NCBI GenBank assembly: GCA_029721515.1
Contig: CM056563.1
Location: forward strand, 14,960,454-15,024,453
Direction of reading: 5' to 3'
Length of the DNA stretch: 64,000 nt
Source of the DNA: Synanceia verrucosa
Taxonomy: Eukaryota > Chordata > Actinopteri > Perciformes > Synanceiidae
Part shown: positions 45,504-58,000 of the stretch, piece after piece
Layout of the letters: each line of letters opens with the position of its first letter
Position numbering within the stretch: the first letter of the stretch is position 1
Program-made: the position numbers and the translations under genes
The notes under the pieces: generated by a model
What the model was told of the DNA's origin: nothing
Databases searched by the model: none
What the model saw: only the letters and a program-made list of their open reading frames with translations

Positions 45504-46216
45504 TAGGCATGCACCAATCCACTTTTTTACCGATACCTTGACTTAAAAATTTGTTTCCTTTTTTTTTTTTTTTAAATAAAGAGAAAAAAAATGTACTGAA
45601 GTATTTATTTATTTAATAACTGTGCACCAGTACTGCAATCTTAAATGAACCAATAACTTCACAAGCTTGGGCAAGCATGTAAAAAATATAATTAAATTTC
45701 TCCTGATGCACTTGGGAATATAACACCCAATATAAAATAATAAAGGAGCTGAAATTGGAAAGAAAAAAAATAGACAGAGATAGGGTTAGGGTTAGGCAGA
45801 GACAGAAATCAGCTCTTTACAATGCTTTAGTGTAATTGCGCAAATAGAAAACATCCATCACAAAAGCAGCTGAGTAAAACAATTGCTTCACTAGCTTGGT
45901 TTAAAAAGAAAAAAAAAAACAAAAAAAAAAACCACACACATGCCACTCAGTGTAAATAATCATCACTGATGGCTTCTTGCTTAGGAAACCAAGCTCTTCT
46001 GCTCTCTCAACTGTCAGTCTGTTTTGCAGTTTTGAAAACAAATGAAAGCCTCCGTGCTGCGCAAAGCGTAGCTAGCACATGATGTTGCTCAAACTGCATA
46101 GAATTACACTGAATAGATCTGTCCCTATGGATCGGGCCCATTGTCACAGAGCGCGATCTACAATATTCTTCAATATCAGTACCGATACGGACACCAATAT
46201 TGATCATGCATCCCTA
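45504..46216. mobile_element. hAT MITE with perfect 8-bp target duplication
   Basis: The left end is TAGGCATGCACCAATCC and the reverse complement of the right end is TAGGGATGCATGATCAATA, similar imperfect inverted repeats of hAT type. Both flanks are GTCAAGTT (45496-45503 and 46217-46224), an exact 8-bp duplication. The 713-base interior has A-runs, a TAGGGTTAGGGTTAGG patch at about 45,781 and no transposase. Confidence 0.85.
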
Positions 46217-46393
46217 GTCAAGTTCTTCAAGTTCTAAAACTACGGGCCTCGCTTTGTATAATGGGATGTGAAAGGGCCTTCACAATCTCACAATCACTCC
46301 TTCCCTCTTTCTTTCCTACATCTCTCCTACATCTCTCCCGGTCCTCCTCTCTTTTCTCCATTTCCTTGCTCCCCCTAAACTCTTCCAGCCTGC

Positions 46394-46760
46394 TATCGCA
46401 ACTACAAAGCTCTGCAAGCGTAGTCTGGCCCAGCTGCCTTGTAAACCCAGTTCTCAGAGGGTGGGCTTAACCAGCGTCTATCAAATGCCTCTGTGTGCTA
46501 GTGGACGAAGCTTCAACCAATCAGACCACTCTTTACTCTGAAGTATGCATCGTGGCGAAAACTGCTTGATCCAAAAGAACTAGTGCCTTAAAGACGTCTC
46601 AGTCGAGCCGTTGGAAATGTTAGATTTTCATTGGTCCCCATTCCTGTGGGAATCTGAAATTGAAGAGACAGGCAACTTGGCCAGACTGATTTGGTCACGA
46701 AACTGTGCACCGTCACAGGAAGTATGGGCAGAGCCTGGCTAAAACTCTTCTTCTCATGGA
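46394..46760 (-). repeat. Interspersed repeat, copy B (inverted partner at 14.9 kb)
   Basis: The minus-strand segment AGCCAGGCTCTGCCCATACT, TTCCTGTGACGGTGCACAG and ATCAGTCTGGCCAAGTTGCC matches 14,903-14,986. The plus-strand left part (AAGCTCTGCAAGCGTAGTCT, CTTGTAAACCCAGTTCTCAG) likely belongs to the same element. Identity is unknown. Confidence 0.55.
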
Positions 46761-47291
46761 ATGATTCCCTTCCACTGAAATCTAAAAAAAAAATTCTGAG
46801 CTCACGATAATTAAACATTTCATTCAGAAATATTTTTTATGTCTATATTTTAAGTGTGTAAATCTGAACTGGAAGCTGAAGGCTGAACTGAAGAACTTAC
46901 CGTTTAATGAAAGACACTTTGGTCGTATCGATATGAATGGTGATTCCACAGTTAAAGAGTCAACAAAGGAGATGACGTGCATATTTCAAGTCAGGTCAGA
47001 TGGAATACCAGCGTCGTCTCACTGCCCATTTACTGACAGCAGCTTTCCATAGGCATTGCATGGCAGCTCACTAGAAGCTACACTGCTTTGCTGTGTTTTA
47101 TGCCTAACAGACACTATCCTGTATGAACAAAAGCAACACAAACAAACACCATCAAGCATGTGTAGTCATGCATACACTCACACACATGCAGTACTACAGG
47201 AGGTGCAGCAGTGCCTCCTAATGACTGGCTTGCTCCCTCCTTTACAGTCTGCCTTTCGTCTTTTGTGTCATCATTACCCGGCTTGTGCTCC

Positions 47292-47332
<41 letters not shown>

Positions 47333-49065
47333 ATGACTTCTGCTACTCCTCTGGTTCAAGATGCATGGATGTGTTGCATTTGTTATGTTTTGCTTTACAT
47401 GTCAAGATTTGTCATCCTATTAGACCAATACTCAGCACTTTTCCCTTCTCTCTCACACGCTGGAGAGAGTGGGTGAAAAAGGAATGAAATGACCTAACAC
47501 AACACTAGTCCTGTCAGGCTGAAGGTGATTGGCTGCATGTTCTCACAGCGGCTGCTGCTGCAGCTCTTGTGGTTGTTGTTGAAGCTGTTATTTTAGATTT
47601 CTTTTAGATGGAATCTTCTGGGGATGGTGAGCCGAATCAAATATTTATGATAGCAAAGAAAGGAAACATCAAACTCTATGAGCCTACTTTCAGCTCCATA
47701 GTGTACATACACACATACACACAATGTGTGGTAGGGAACAGAGAACTAGAGAACTAAAATCCTACGTATATGCACATAACCCCTATGTCTTAAAACAGTA
47801 TAGGTCTTCTGTGACTGTAGTTTGCAAGTCTTAAAGGGGTTTAAAAATTAAGTTTAAACTTCCTTCCATATGTAACAAAGTGGAATAATGCTGATGAATC
47901 ATTCATAATGTTCACTTGTGGTGTCACAGACACTGTTTTCTTAGCAAAGCTACAAAACTCAATCACTGGTTTCTCCACTGTGAATTATCTGTCAAGAATC
48001 TCCAGCTCGACAATTTGATTTCCAAGCCCATGTCTCTTTACGCAGACAACCTGAAAAAAAATAAGGCTTTTACACTTAACATTTTACTTTTGAAAGCCTG
48101 CTCGTTGAAATATTAATGCAAAAGCTTGTCAAACAAGGATGTTGCATTAACACACTTAAGAGTCATCTTCGCAGCCTGCTGCTGCCCACTGACACGCTTA
48201 CTTTCCCATGTTTGTGTTTGATTTTTTCAAAGCAGGTATGGGCGCGGCAGGATGAAAATAGACCTCCAATTTATTCCCTGTAGGCATTTAAAGAGCTAAA
48301 AAATGAGATACAGAAATCTCAGAAGAGGTGGTCCATGTGGATTTTTGTTTTGTTTTTAAAAAGCAAATGCAGCAAATTGGAGAAGTGAACTTTTTTTTTT
48401 TCATGTGGAAAAGGATGTGTTAGTGAACAGTATGTGGTCTGTGGCTGACAGACCCTCCAGTGTCTCCCAGTCTTCTGTGCCACCAAAAACTTAGTTTGAC
48501 TGCAAATGGACCCATAAGTTATTTAACAGGGGACAGGAGAGCTTATGATAAGCACTAGGCTAAATATGATCAAAACATATTGCTAAATAATGAAAACTGC
48601 GTTACTCTCTGATTCAACTCATGGGAGGGGCCCAGGCCAGCTGAGAGGAAACCTCTGGAGCTCCATTACGCATGGAGAGGCGGTGTCTCACACACAGAAA
48701 GTGCTACACAACATGAATGCTGGCGTTAAAACAACAGCTGCATCAGTGTGAAAATAGCCAAATGACAGTCTAACACTGTAGTTCATCATACAAAGGACTA
48801 CAATTCTCTTGATGTTTAGCACACACAATCACCTGACTTGCACAAGCGTTCTGCAGTCAAGGCTAATCAAGTGATGTTCCTTGGAGCTTTTGTGCTGTTG
48901 CATTCACTCACTAGCTATTTCTGCCCTGAAGAAGTTCCCTGACTGAAAGGTTTCTGTTCAGGTTTGAGTTGAGGAGATCTTTTTTTTTTCCATTGAGTTT
49001 GATAGTCCTTAGCTGCAGCACCTCAACAAAGTCTGATACCGAGTGGGGGGATTTTTTTTGTTATT
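46761..49065. other. No gene seen; (GT)n at 47296-47331
   Basis: One long GT microsatellite. The 143-codon frame through it is repeat-driven. Nothing else can be named. Confidence 0.5.
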
Positions 49066-49210
49066 TTACTTCAGACACTGAGAAGCAGATTTCATTCCTG
49101 TTGTATAGAGCCAGACTAGCTGTTTGCCTAGTTTCCAGTCTTTATGCTGAGAGAATCAACTACTGGCTTCAGCTTGATGCTCGACAGACAAACATCATGT
49201 GGTGTCAATC
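49066..49210 (+). repeat. Interspersed repeat, copy B (partner at 8.8 kb)
   Basis: Shares GCTAGCT/TTTCCAG.CTTTATGCT blocks with 8,826-8,945 in the same orientation. Confidence 0.6.
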
Positions 49211-52200
49211 TTCTCATCTAACACTAATGAAAGGCTGAAATCTGAGGTAACATGCTGCGAGACTTGACATTCTTGAGGAACTTTTTTTTCCTGGGCATTG
49301 GAGCTGAGAGTGGCTCAGCTGCCACTGAGTATAAAACATGACCAATTTGAACAAAATACATCTGGTGTCATGAAAAATCTGAGTTGTGAATAAAGATATA
49401 TGGAGCCAGGCAATGATTCTGAAGCATGAAATAAGGTAGACACATAAAACCACATCAAACATACAGTTGAGCACTATCTGCAATCCGCCCAATGTTACCA
49501 AAATCAGTTTCCATTGCAGTTAATGAGTATAGCCTCTTGACTTTGCCTCAGGCTGTCTGCATGGATACGCAAAGTATAAATGTGTGTGGCTCATCCTGAT
49601 TCATAGTTATGAATATGGCCTGTATTACATTCCAATGCAGCAACAATGGAAGACCAGCAGTGGTGGAAATCAGATTTGTAGTACCAGTGGTTTGAACGGC
49701 TCACTGGGTGGCCGTAAAAAATGCAGCAGAGAAGCCTGAAGCATGCTAATGCTTCGAAATTACAATTTCCTGTCCCACACGCACATAAACACACACATAT
49801 CCCTGTACACTAACACACACGCTTAAAATACATTATGTACAAAACCTCCGTGCACTCAATTAAAAACACACACATATTTTCCCCACATGACCAATGCTTG
49901 TAACAGATTCTATTTTTCAAAATAATTACATCTGCCTTTGTTTCTGCAAATTGTTCCACAGGCTGAACGGAGGGGGAACAAGAATAACAGAGCAAAAAAG
50001 AAATTTAAATGAAAATTAGATGGACGGGATTTACTCAGCAGCTAAATGATGAACTGACACAGTTTCAAATTCAAAAAGGATGGCGAGACAGAGATATCTG
50101 TGAAAAATGCTGAAATGCGTCAGAAAGCAGGATTGTGTGAGCGTGAGAGAGACTGTTTGCGTGCACATGCAGGTAAAAGGAGAAATGAGCCATGTGATTC
50201 GGGTTTTCAGATGTGGACAATTGTTGATGCAGTAACTGTAAATGCTGTGTTGTCGATGGTCAGCGTGTCACTCCAAATTATAAGCACATGTACAGAACAA
50301 AACGCACACATGCTGCCCTCACGCAGCTCGTCACCTGTCTCCACAGTGTACACAACACAATCAAGTCAGAAGCACAACAACAAGACATACAAACACAATA
50401 TGCGTCCCATAAAAAAAACATGACAGCCAACGTTAAAAGTGCTTCCACATATAGACAGCCACGCACAACATAAATAATACGTCACACACACTCACACAGT
50501 TTTAACCAGGGAAAGTAGTAGTGGCTATTTTAAGTTTTAACATCCAGGCCTGAGCACTCTGATGTGAAAAGAGAGGACATTGTGCTGACATATTTCCATT
50601 TAATGCATGTATACAGCTCCTGTTTGAGCATGCGTGTGTATTCAGGACCTGTGTGTGTGTGTGACAATGACAAAAGAGTGGAAAAAAAATCTTTTTTCCT
50701 CTGGATTAATTAAATGTCTTCTTCTTCTCATAAGTGGGCCTAATCAGAAAATGGTACTTGTGAAAATGTGTTTCCATGTTCACACATTTTTGAAAGTGTT
50801 TATTTGCCAAAAAGTAGATGACAGGATTCATACCACTGTCTCCATGCCAAACAACCATAACGTCTCCTGTAGACAGCCAGACACAGAGGTCCACCAGATG
50901 ACGCATGACAATATAATTGAACATGAGTCTTCCAAACAACAGTCCACAAACCAATAGGTGATGTCATAGTCACTACATACTCCAGTCTCACTGAAGAGGA
51001 TACACATTTAGGAGTCATTTTTCCACTCCATATTTTTGAACTCTGACATGCATACCAGGCAGTAAGCAACCGCTGTTAACAAGCCATTACAGAGGGTTTA
51101 CTAAGGATTGTGGATGAAGTGACTGTGCAGATGGTCAATCTCAGACAGGTCTGCATGACCGTCTGATTAAAGTTACTCCTGTCAGCAGTTTAAAAGTAAT
51201 GAGCAAAATAAAAATGAATGGTCATTCTTTCAGTTTTTCAGTATCAAAAACTGAAGATGTTTTCATGTTTCTCATAAAACTGTCACATCAATATTTAGGG
51301 TTTCAGCAATATAAAGATCAAGGTAAAGCACAATAATGAACCACTCAGTGCAACCACTCAACCAGTTATAGTTAGTGACTAATCCTTCCCCAGGCTTCCA
51401 AAGCATGTCAACCGGAGCCAGAAATTCAGAAATTTGGTTGTGTGCAAGTGGGAGATGAGCATGTGTGGTGCTAGGCTTGATTTTATCCAACCGTCATGAT
51501 GAGGAGGAGGTCAGCAGTCTGCAGTGGATTTTCACTTCAGCAATCTGTGTTCCCATCAACTTCAGTCAATTCGAAAAAACCAAACCTGCAGTTCATGAAA
51601 AAATGCATGAATTGCCAAGTTAATACACTTCATAATAGGCAATGGATATATTTTAGCAAGCATAGAGAACAAAGCAATGCATTACTTTATGATATGGGCT
51701 AGCTTATCCGCTGTAAATAGCACACACACGGTATTATGCTAATTTGAAGTGTCATACTTCACATGATACCTCAGCAGAAAACACTATAGCAGCTTAACCA
51801 GCAGATAAAAAACACAGCTGTGCCAGTGCTTTTAGTTTTAGTTTAGCTACATACTATGCTAGCAGAGTGTACCTTGATGCTCATGTTGCTAGCTTCAGCT
51901 AGCTAGTTGACTGTCACTATTCACTTAGCATCACCTGCTCAAAACGAGTTTTTCCCACAACTCACCTGTTTGGCAGTTCCACTCTTTAATTCGTCAGCAT
52001 TCAGACAGTGACACTGTGATGTGAGGTTTTGTTTTTTTTTTTATATATATATATTTTGTTTTGTCTAAACTTCAACCGTTCAGCGGCAAGTTCTCCTACA
52101 GCGTCACCCTGCGTTTACCTAGCTTAACTGCGTTCTGATTGGCTAGGACACTTCCGCATCATTAACCCTTTGTGGCACGAGGTGAGGAATCTGTTCCCTG

Positions 52201-52844
52201 GACAATTTAAATGTGTTTACGCCAATTTCTGGTGGAAATGTTTTTAAATTATGACACCAAATTGAGGCAACAATTGACCGTTCAACATATAAAAATATAA
52301 CGGAATATAATTAAGTAGACTGTGTGGCATTCTGTATTGTGTACAAATATTTCTTATTTAATGTTATCTTTGATGAGGCAGCATAGGTAAGCACCTCTCC
52401 TGTGCCTTTTGTTTAGGGATGTATTTTTTTTAAATGTGCATGTGCCACCACCTACTCAATTATTAATTATATTAATACATCCCTTATATGCTTCTGCAAG
52501 ATTTCTGCTCATGTTCAAAATGTTCTCCACATTCAAATTTCACAGGTGTGTCAGGCCCACTGTCAAGGCTGTGTTTGGACAGGCACAACCTCTAGGGACA
52601 TACATGGTTCCCAGATAATCTTAATAATTTTGGAGATCCCCTAACTTTCTTTTACACTTCTAAAACTGTTGATGCGCCCTGACCTTAATGACATATGGGT
52701 AAATCAAGATGAGATTATGAATAAATAACTTAATATGCATAGATAATTTCAAACACAAGGTGACTCATGCATGAAGGATTTGGTCCTGTCTTTTTTTAAA
52801 AGGGTGCTTAGCTCCTTTTATTGCCTCTGTATTTCAGCAGCGAA

Positions 52845-52875
<31 letters not shown>

Positions 52876-53545
52876 ATCTGCTTTCACCTGTTCAAGGTGC
52901 TTGTGTCCTTGAGATATGAGGTAGGAAAATTCCCTTTTTATTGCAATAAACTGAATTCTTTCAGAAAAATAGAAAACTGCAGACACAGAACAGCTGTGAA
53001 AATTTCACTGGAGAGAGGAAGTAGGGTGGTGAAAATCCACATTTCCTTCTAGTCAAGGTACAAATATGCAGAAACTATGCCTTGAAACACTGTTTATACA
53101 AACATACACACATTAAACCAACATGCCTGCATTACTGAAGCATGGCCTGGCATGCCATATCCTGTTGAGCATCCCCCTCTAGTGTTACACCACTAGAATG
53201 CAGTGGCAGTCATGTGAAGTGTGAAGTTCAGCATTGTGAGATCATCATCAGCCAGTCCGTCAATTTGTCAATCAACCAAAATAAAAAATAAAATCATCAG
53301 TCTCTCATATATAGTTTGACACATCTTTGTTTTGTGCTGAAAGTGCAAAGCTTCGATATTGTGAAAAATACAATCATGGCATCATAGAAGATTGATATCT
53401 GTCATGTCTGTGTGGTAAAAGAGGAAGACGAGGATGTTGAACTGCTCCTTTGTGTCATAATGGGCACGTTCAGAATATGTGGATATGAGTGTGGCAACAA
53501 ATGTGTTAATGTGACTGTATAAGTACGTAATTGAGTGCTTGTGTA
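49211..53545. other. No gene seen; (GT)n at 52845-52873
   Basis: Over 4 kb of AT-rich sequence without supported genes. Overlapping short frames at 50,634-51,069 on both strands have no domains. Confidence 0.45.
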
Positions 53546-53641
53546 AGTCCTCCAAAATATGGCAAACCTGAGTGAGCTCATGTCTGTGTGTGCACCTCAA
53601 AGTGAGTTATCCTAGCAATGTTTGCCATATTTTGGAGGACT
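53546..53641. repeat. Perfect 22-base inverted repeat
   Basis: AGTCCTCCAAAATATGGCAA plus AC at 53546-53567 is exactly inverted at 53620-53641, with a 52-base spacer. The transcript could form a long perfect stem. Confidence 0.9.
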
Positions 53642-54488
53642 ATTCTGCTAGAAATGAAAGGGGGAAACAGAGGAGACTGTCCCCATGAGTGTCACAGAGT
53701 TGACAAGAAGCTCCACAAACTGCTTTCTTGTCACCAAACCAACTTTTAAAGCTCCCACGCATCGACTCATCACCACGTATTTGCCCACCCTAACCTAAGC
53801 TTAAGCATTAACACATAAAATACTAAAAACCAGACATTTTTTAAGGTAGCACAAGTTATTCTAAAAGGACTCCAAACTGGTGTTAGTAATGTATCCTCTT
53901 TCAATAGATATTTTACTATACCTATGTACTGCATGTACTTTGTGTTGTGTCCTTCCGAACCTTTTTTCACACGCTGCTGATCAGACAGCTACTTTCAGTT
54001 TAATTTACACACAAGTGTTCTGTGGAAAGATGTGGGAGGAAGAAAGCTGCGCTGCAGTTATCTGTGCACATTCATAATAACAGTAACGGTTACTCTTCTT
54101 TATCTTTGGCATTCAGTCAGAGTAAGAGTGCTCTGGCAAAGATCTTTAGTCTTTGCTGGAACTGGTGTATGCACATAGTACCACAGGCAAAGAGAAAAAA
54201 GAAGACAGAGACACAAGAGGCAGGCAAGATAAGAGTTTTCAACAAAAGATGCTGTTAAAAAGATAATATTTTATGTATCAAATATAGAAAAGGTTCCAAT
54301 GACCAACACAAATTTAAAAAAGTCTATGTACAAATCAAATGTTCTGTAAATTGTACATAATACAACTAGTGCAAAGATAGATATACATTCACTTGATGGT
54401 AATGTACATATTGTACATCTAAAAAAACTACTTGTACATAGTACAGCAGGACAAATTATGTCTATATTATTAGGATTAGGATATCTGA
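53642..54488. other. Probable 3' flank and 3' UTR of the NLR gene
   Basis: Sequence downstream (minus strand) of the stop codon. Read on the minus strand, 54,310-54,445 is rich in TGTACA/TGTATA words (for example TTGTACATAGAC). No clear AATAAA was found in the first few hundred bases; an ATTAAA-type word lies near 53,997-54,004. The transcript end is not defined. Confidence 0.35.
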
Positions 54489-55006
54489 TTATTCTACTTT
54501 ACGCAGGTAAATTGATCCATCATGAACACCGAAACCAGGATGGAGTGGTTCAGTAAATGTTGTACAGACAGTATATAAGTGTGTCAGGTCATCAGGAAGG
54601 ACCTTAAAAAAGGACAAAATACCTGCTGGCCAGTCCAGATACACTCCTATTGTGCTCCTCTTTGTAGAGCAGTCCATAAACTCCACACAGGAATCATTAT
54701 GATGAAAGCTCCCTTCATGAAACCAGCACCAAGACTTTTCATTTTTTCCCAAAGAAATTTCACTTGAACAGTCGTCCACCCTGTTTATACTTTTATACGC
54801 CACACCAATGTCCGCTGAAACGCACTCTACCTCCCAGTAATGGCGACCAGTCAAACTCTCTTCACACAGCACTTGACAGCAGTCAAATCTGTCTGGATTG
54901 TCAGGATATGGCTGCTTCTCATGAACATATGTTGCCTTTCTGTTCTCCTCTGTTAAAATCATAGTCAGGCCTGCTGTGTTCGGGTCCAGTGTGAGATCAC
55001 AGGCAT
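54489..55006 (-). CDS. NLR exon 11: PRY-SPRY (B30.2) domain and stop
   Basis: Acceptor TTGCTAG/ATGCC. The reading goes from ACDLTLDPNTAGLTMILTEE (PRY) through GRHYWEVEC, KSWCWFHEG and IGVYLDWPAGILSFFKV to SIYLRKVE and TAA. These are the standard PRY-SPRY landmarks. In fish NLRs and TRIMs this domain binds ligands or partners through its variable loops. Its ATG-initiated open frame (from 55013) is not a separate gene, because the acceptor lies just inside it. Confidence 0.9.
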
Positions 55007-58000
55007 CTAGCAATCAAGACAGAAGAAACAATTCATTAGTCGAGCGAGTGTGGTTCTTAATCTCCAGTTGTTTCAGTCCAGTAGGCATGGGCATCCGTAT
55101 ACCTTCATTTGAAAGATGTTCTAAAAACCTTGCAGACATACTGCAGCATGCATGTTACAACATCTCAGCTTCAGCATTTCATTAATAAAAATGAGCACAT
55201 CCTTACGCCGTCTCAGTAGCTTCAGGTCGAACCAGAATTCTTCATTTTGGTCCACACTGATGAGAAACAGATGAAGGCAACATCAGAAATATCATAATCA
55301 TATGTGTTACTGTAAATATGATATACTCTATTATATAATATGTATATACTGTATATACTATGTAGTGTATATGTATAGTCTATCAATGTTTGTCCTTGTT
55401 ACATGTATATTCTTATTACATAAATATCATCATTTATTTATTACTGCTTTTTTGCACTTCTGGTTGATGTGATTCAATAGAGTTGAATATCGAACCTAAT
55501 TAAATCTAAGAAATCAAGTGTATCTGCAAATGCTCAATTAAAAAAAGAATATACAGTATACATATATTTGTGTGTGTGTGTGTGTGTATACTTGAGTTCC
55601 TCCAGGCTGCAGCGTGAATCCCTCTGTATTTCAGTGAGCAGCTCCACTCCTTGATCTGTCAGGTGATTAAAGCTCAGGTTCAGCTCCCTGAGGCTGCACT
55701 GGTCAGACCTCAGAGCCGAGTCCAGGGCGGCACATCCATCTTTTGTCACTTTACAGAATGACAGCCTACAGAAATCAGACAAGTGACATTTCAGGCGTGT
55801 GGTACATGCCCTTATCAGCAGCAATTTTCACTCATTAACATGACACCAACCCTATTTGAATTGTCATTTATAAGGCTCTCCCTTTGGACTTGTTGACATG
55901 CAGCACCAAACACAAGTACACAAGTTGACACTTTCAGAGCAGAAGGCAGAGCAAGAGAAGTACTGAGAAATATTTACTCCATCCTTAGAGCAGGAGCAAG
56001 TATGATGCAATACAATTCAACAACAGCAGAAACTCCAAAATACCAATGAAGCAGGATCAGTACCTCTCACCCTCAGATAGATGAGCTTTATCGAATCAAC
56101 AAACGTCTACAGAGTTGAATTAAACAACAATACTATTGTGTTGTTGTATTGCACAAAGGCACAAACTGGATTAGCTAATGATCAAAGTCAAAGTGAAGAA
56201 GAGCTATTCGTTCCACTGACTTCAGTGTTTCCAAACAGCGTGGGTTGATCAGTGCCGTGCAGAGCGCCATCACTCCAGAGTCCTGCAGGTTATTGGCACT
56301 CAGGTCCAGCTCTGTCAGGCGGGAAGATTCAGAGCTGAGCGCTGTGGCCAAAATCTCACAACCTTTCTCAGTGACTTTGTTGTGACTGAGACTGAAAAAT
56401 AAATGCAGCAATAAAATTGCATTACTTAAAAGGAAGGGTCGTGATTATGAGGCTGGGAGATTTTCCTATTATCTATAAAATATTAACTTATTTTGAGTGA
56501 CGTTGCAGATGTTACTGACATTTGTTACAATGTGATGGAATGTAATGTAATGCAGTCCCTTACTTCAACACCTCCAGAGTACAGTTGGTGCTCATCAGCC
56601 CGGTAGAGAGCATCTCTATGTCTGAGTCTTTCAAACTGCTGAAACTCAGTTCCAGCTCTCGCAGACAACATGAGTTGGATTTGAACGCCGTCACCAACTC
56701 CTTGCAGATTTTTTCAATCCCAGCATTCCTGTTCAATCTTTGGTACAGAGATGACAAAAAAATTATATTGAATTTAGAAATATATAAATAGATCATACTG
56801 ATAAGGTTCACCAAACTGATTCAGGATCCAAAACAATAGCTAAAGGCTGAATAAAAGACAAACAAGCAATTTTACCTTGCACACCAATTTGATTCAGTGT
56901 TGATATGGTAGATATGGCTTACAGTAGAGTTTTAATATTAATATCTATGACACAGTACATATCAAGAAGTAGTCATTCAAATATAACCTCTATAAATAGG
57001 TTCAATTTAAACAATGTGCATTCATATTTAGCATCTGATTTTAACATCGGAAGCGTTTCCTTTTGTAGTCCTTTAATCTGATTCTAAACAATGAACAGTG
57101 CACGGAAAAGTCTCAGACCGGATATCCACTGACTACACTGGAGCCCTGGAAATGTAGCTCTCATAGCCAAGAAAGTCAATGTGTAAACTGAATATTTTGG
57201 GGGATAATAATTTTTGGGGGATGTCTGAGACTGACCTGAGCTTCTCCAGTTTAGGGCTGCCTAGCCCAACAGAAAGAAAAGGACATAGTGAACTTTTCAG
57301 TATGCTGCCGCTCAGCTCCAGTTGTCTAAGATCTGAGCTGAATGATTTAATAGCTGATGCCATGTTTTCACAGTCTGGTTGTATTATTCCTGCACCTGAG
57401 AGACTAGAAACACAGGAAATAAAGTCAACTGAGTGTATGTTTAACAGTAACAGCAGCAATAACAATGAACAGAAAGTGGATACAATAGTAAATTAGGCAT
57501 TTAAATAGATATATTATATTTAGAATATATAATATACACTGCCTGGCCAAAAAAGTCACCACTTAGATTTAACTAAGCAAATAGGTAAGAGCCTTCCATT
57601 GGCTTACAGTTGGTCAGGTCTAGGCCCAGCAACAATAGCTGGTTTCACACTATCGAGTCAGGTCAGGTGAGGCCAGGGCCATTGGGGGCTACCTCAGTGC
57701 TAATAGCCCTGGGCCACAAGCCCCATGCCCCGAAACCATTTGAGTTCACACCGTCGGGCTACTAGCCCCTCTGGTTTACGTCCCTGTTTGCAAAAATGCC
57801 ACTGATACAACCCATTATCATAAAGGATACAGACATACAGAAATCGTGGGCCATTAGCACCAAGACATCCCGGAGATGGCCCACAGTTAGCACCCTGCAG
57901 TGTGAAAGCACTTAGCACCAGCAAGCCTGGGCTGGCTCGGCTTTGGCTCGATAGTGTGAAACCGGCTATTATGTGCCCAAGAAATCAAGCTGACTACCCG

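Noticed and set aside
47056..47487. 143-codon plus-strand frame
   Set aside because: Passes through a GT microsatellite, has no domain and overlaps a minus-strand frame of equal quality.
54489..55013. 174-codon frame as a separate SPRY gene
   Set aside because: A splice acceptor lies just inside its first codons and the phase joins it to the LRR exons, so it is the last exon of the NLR.
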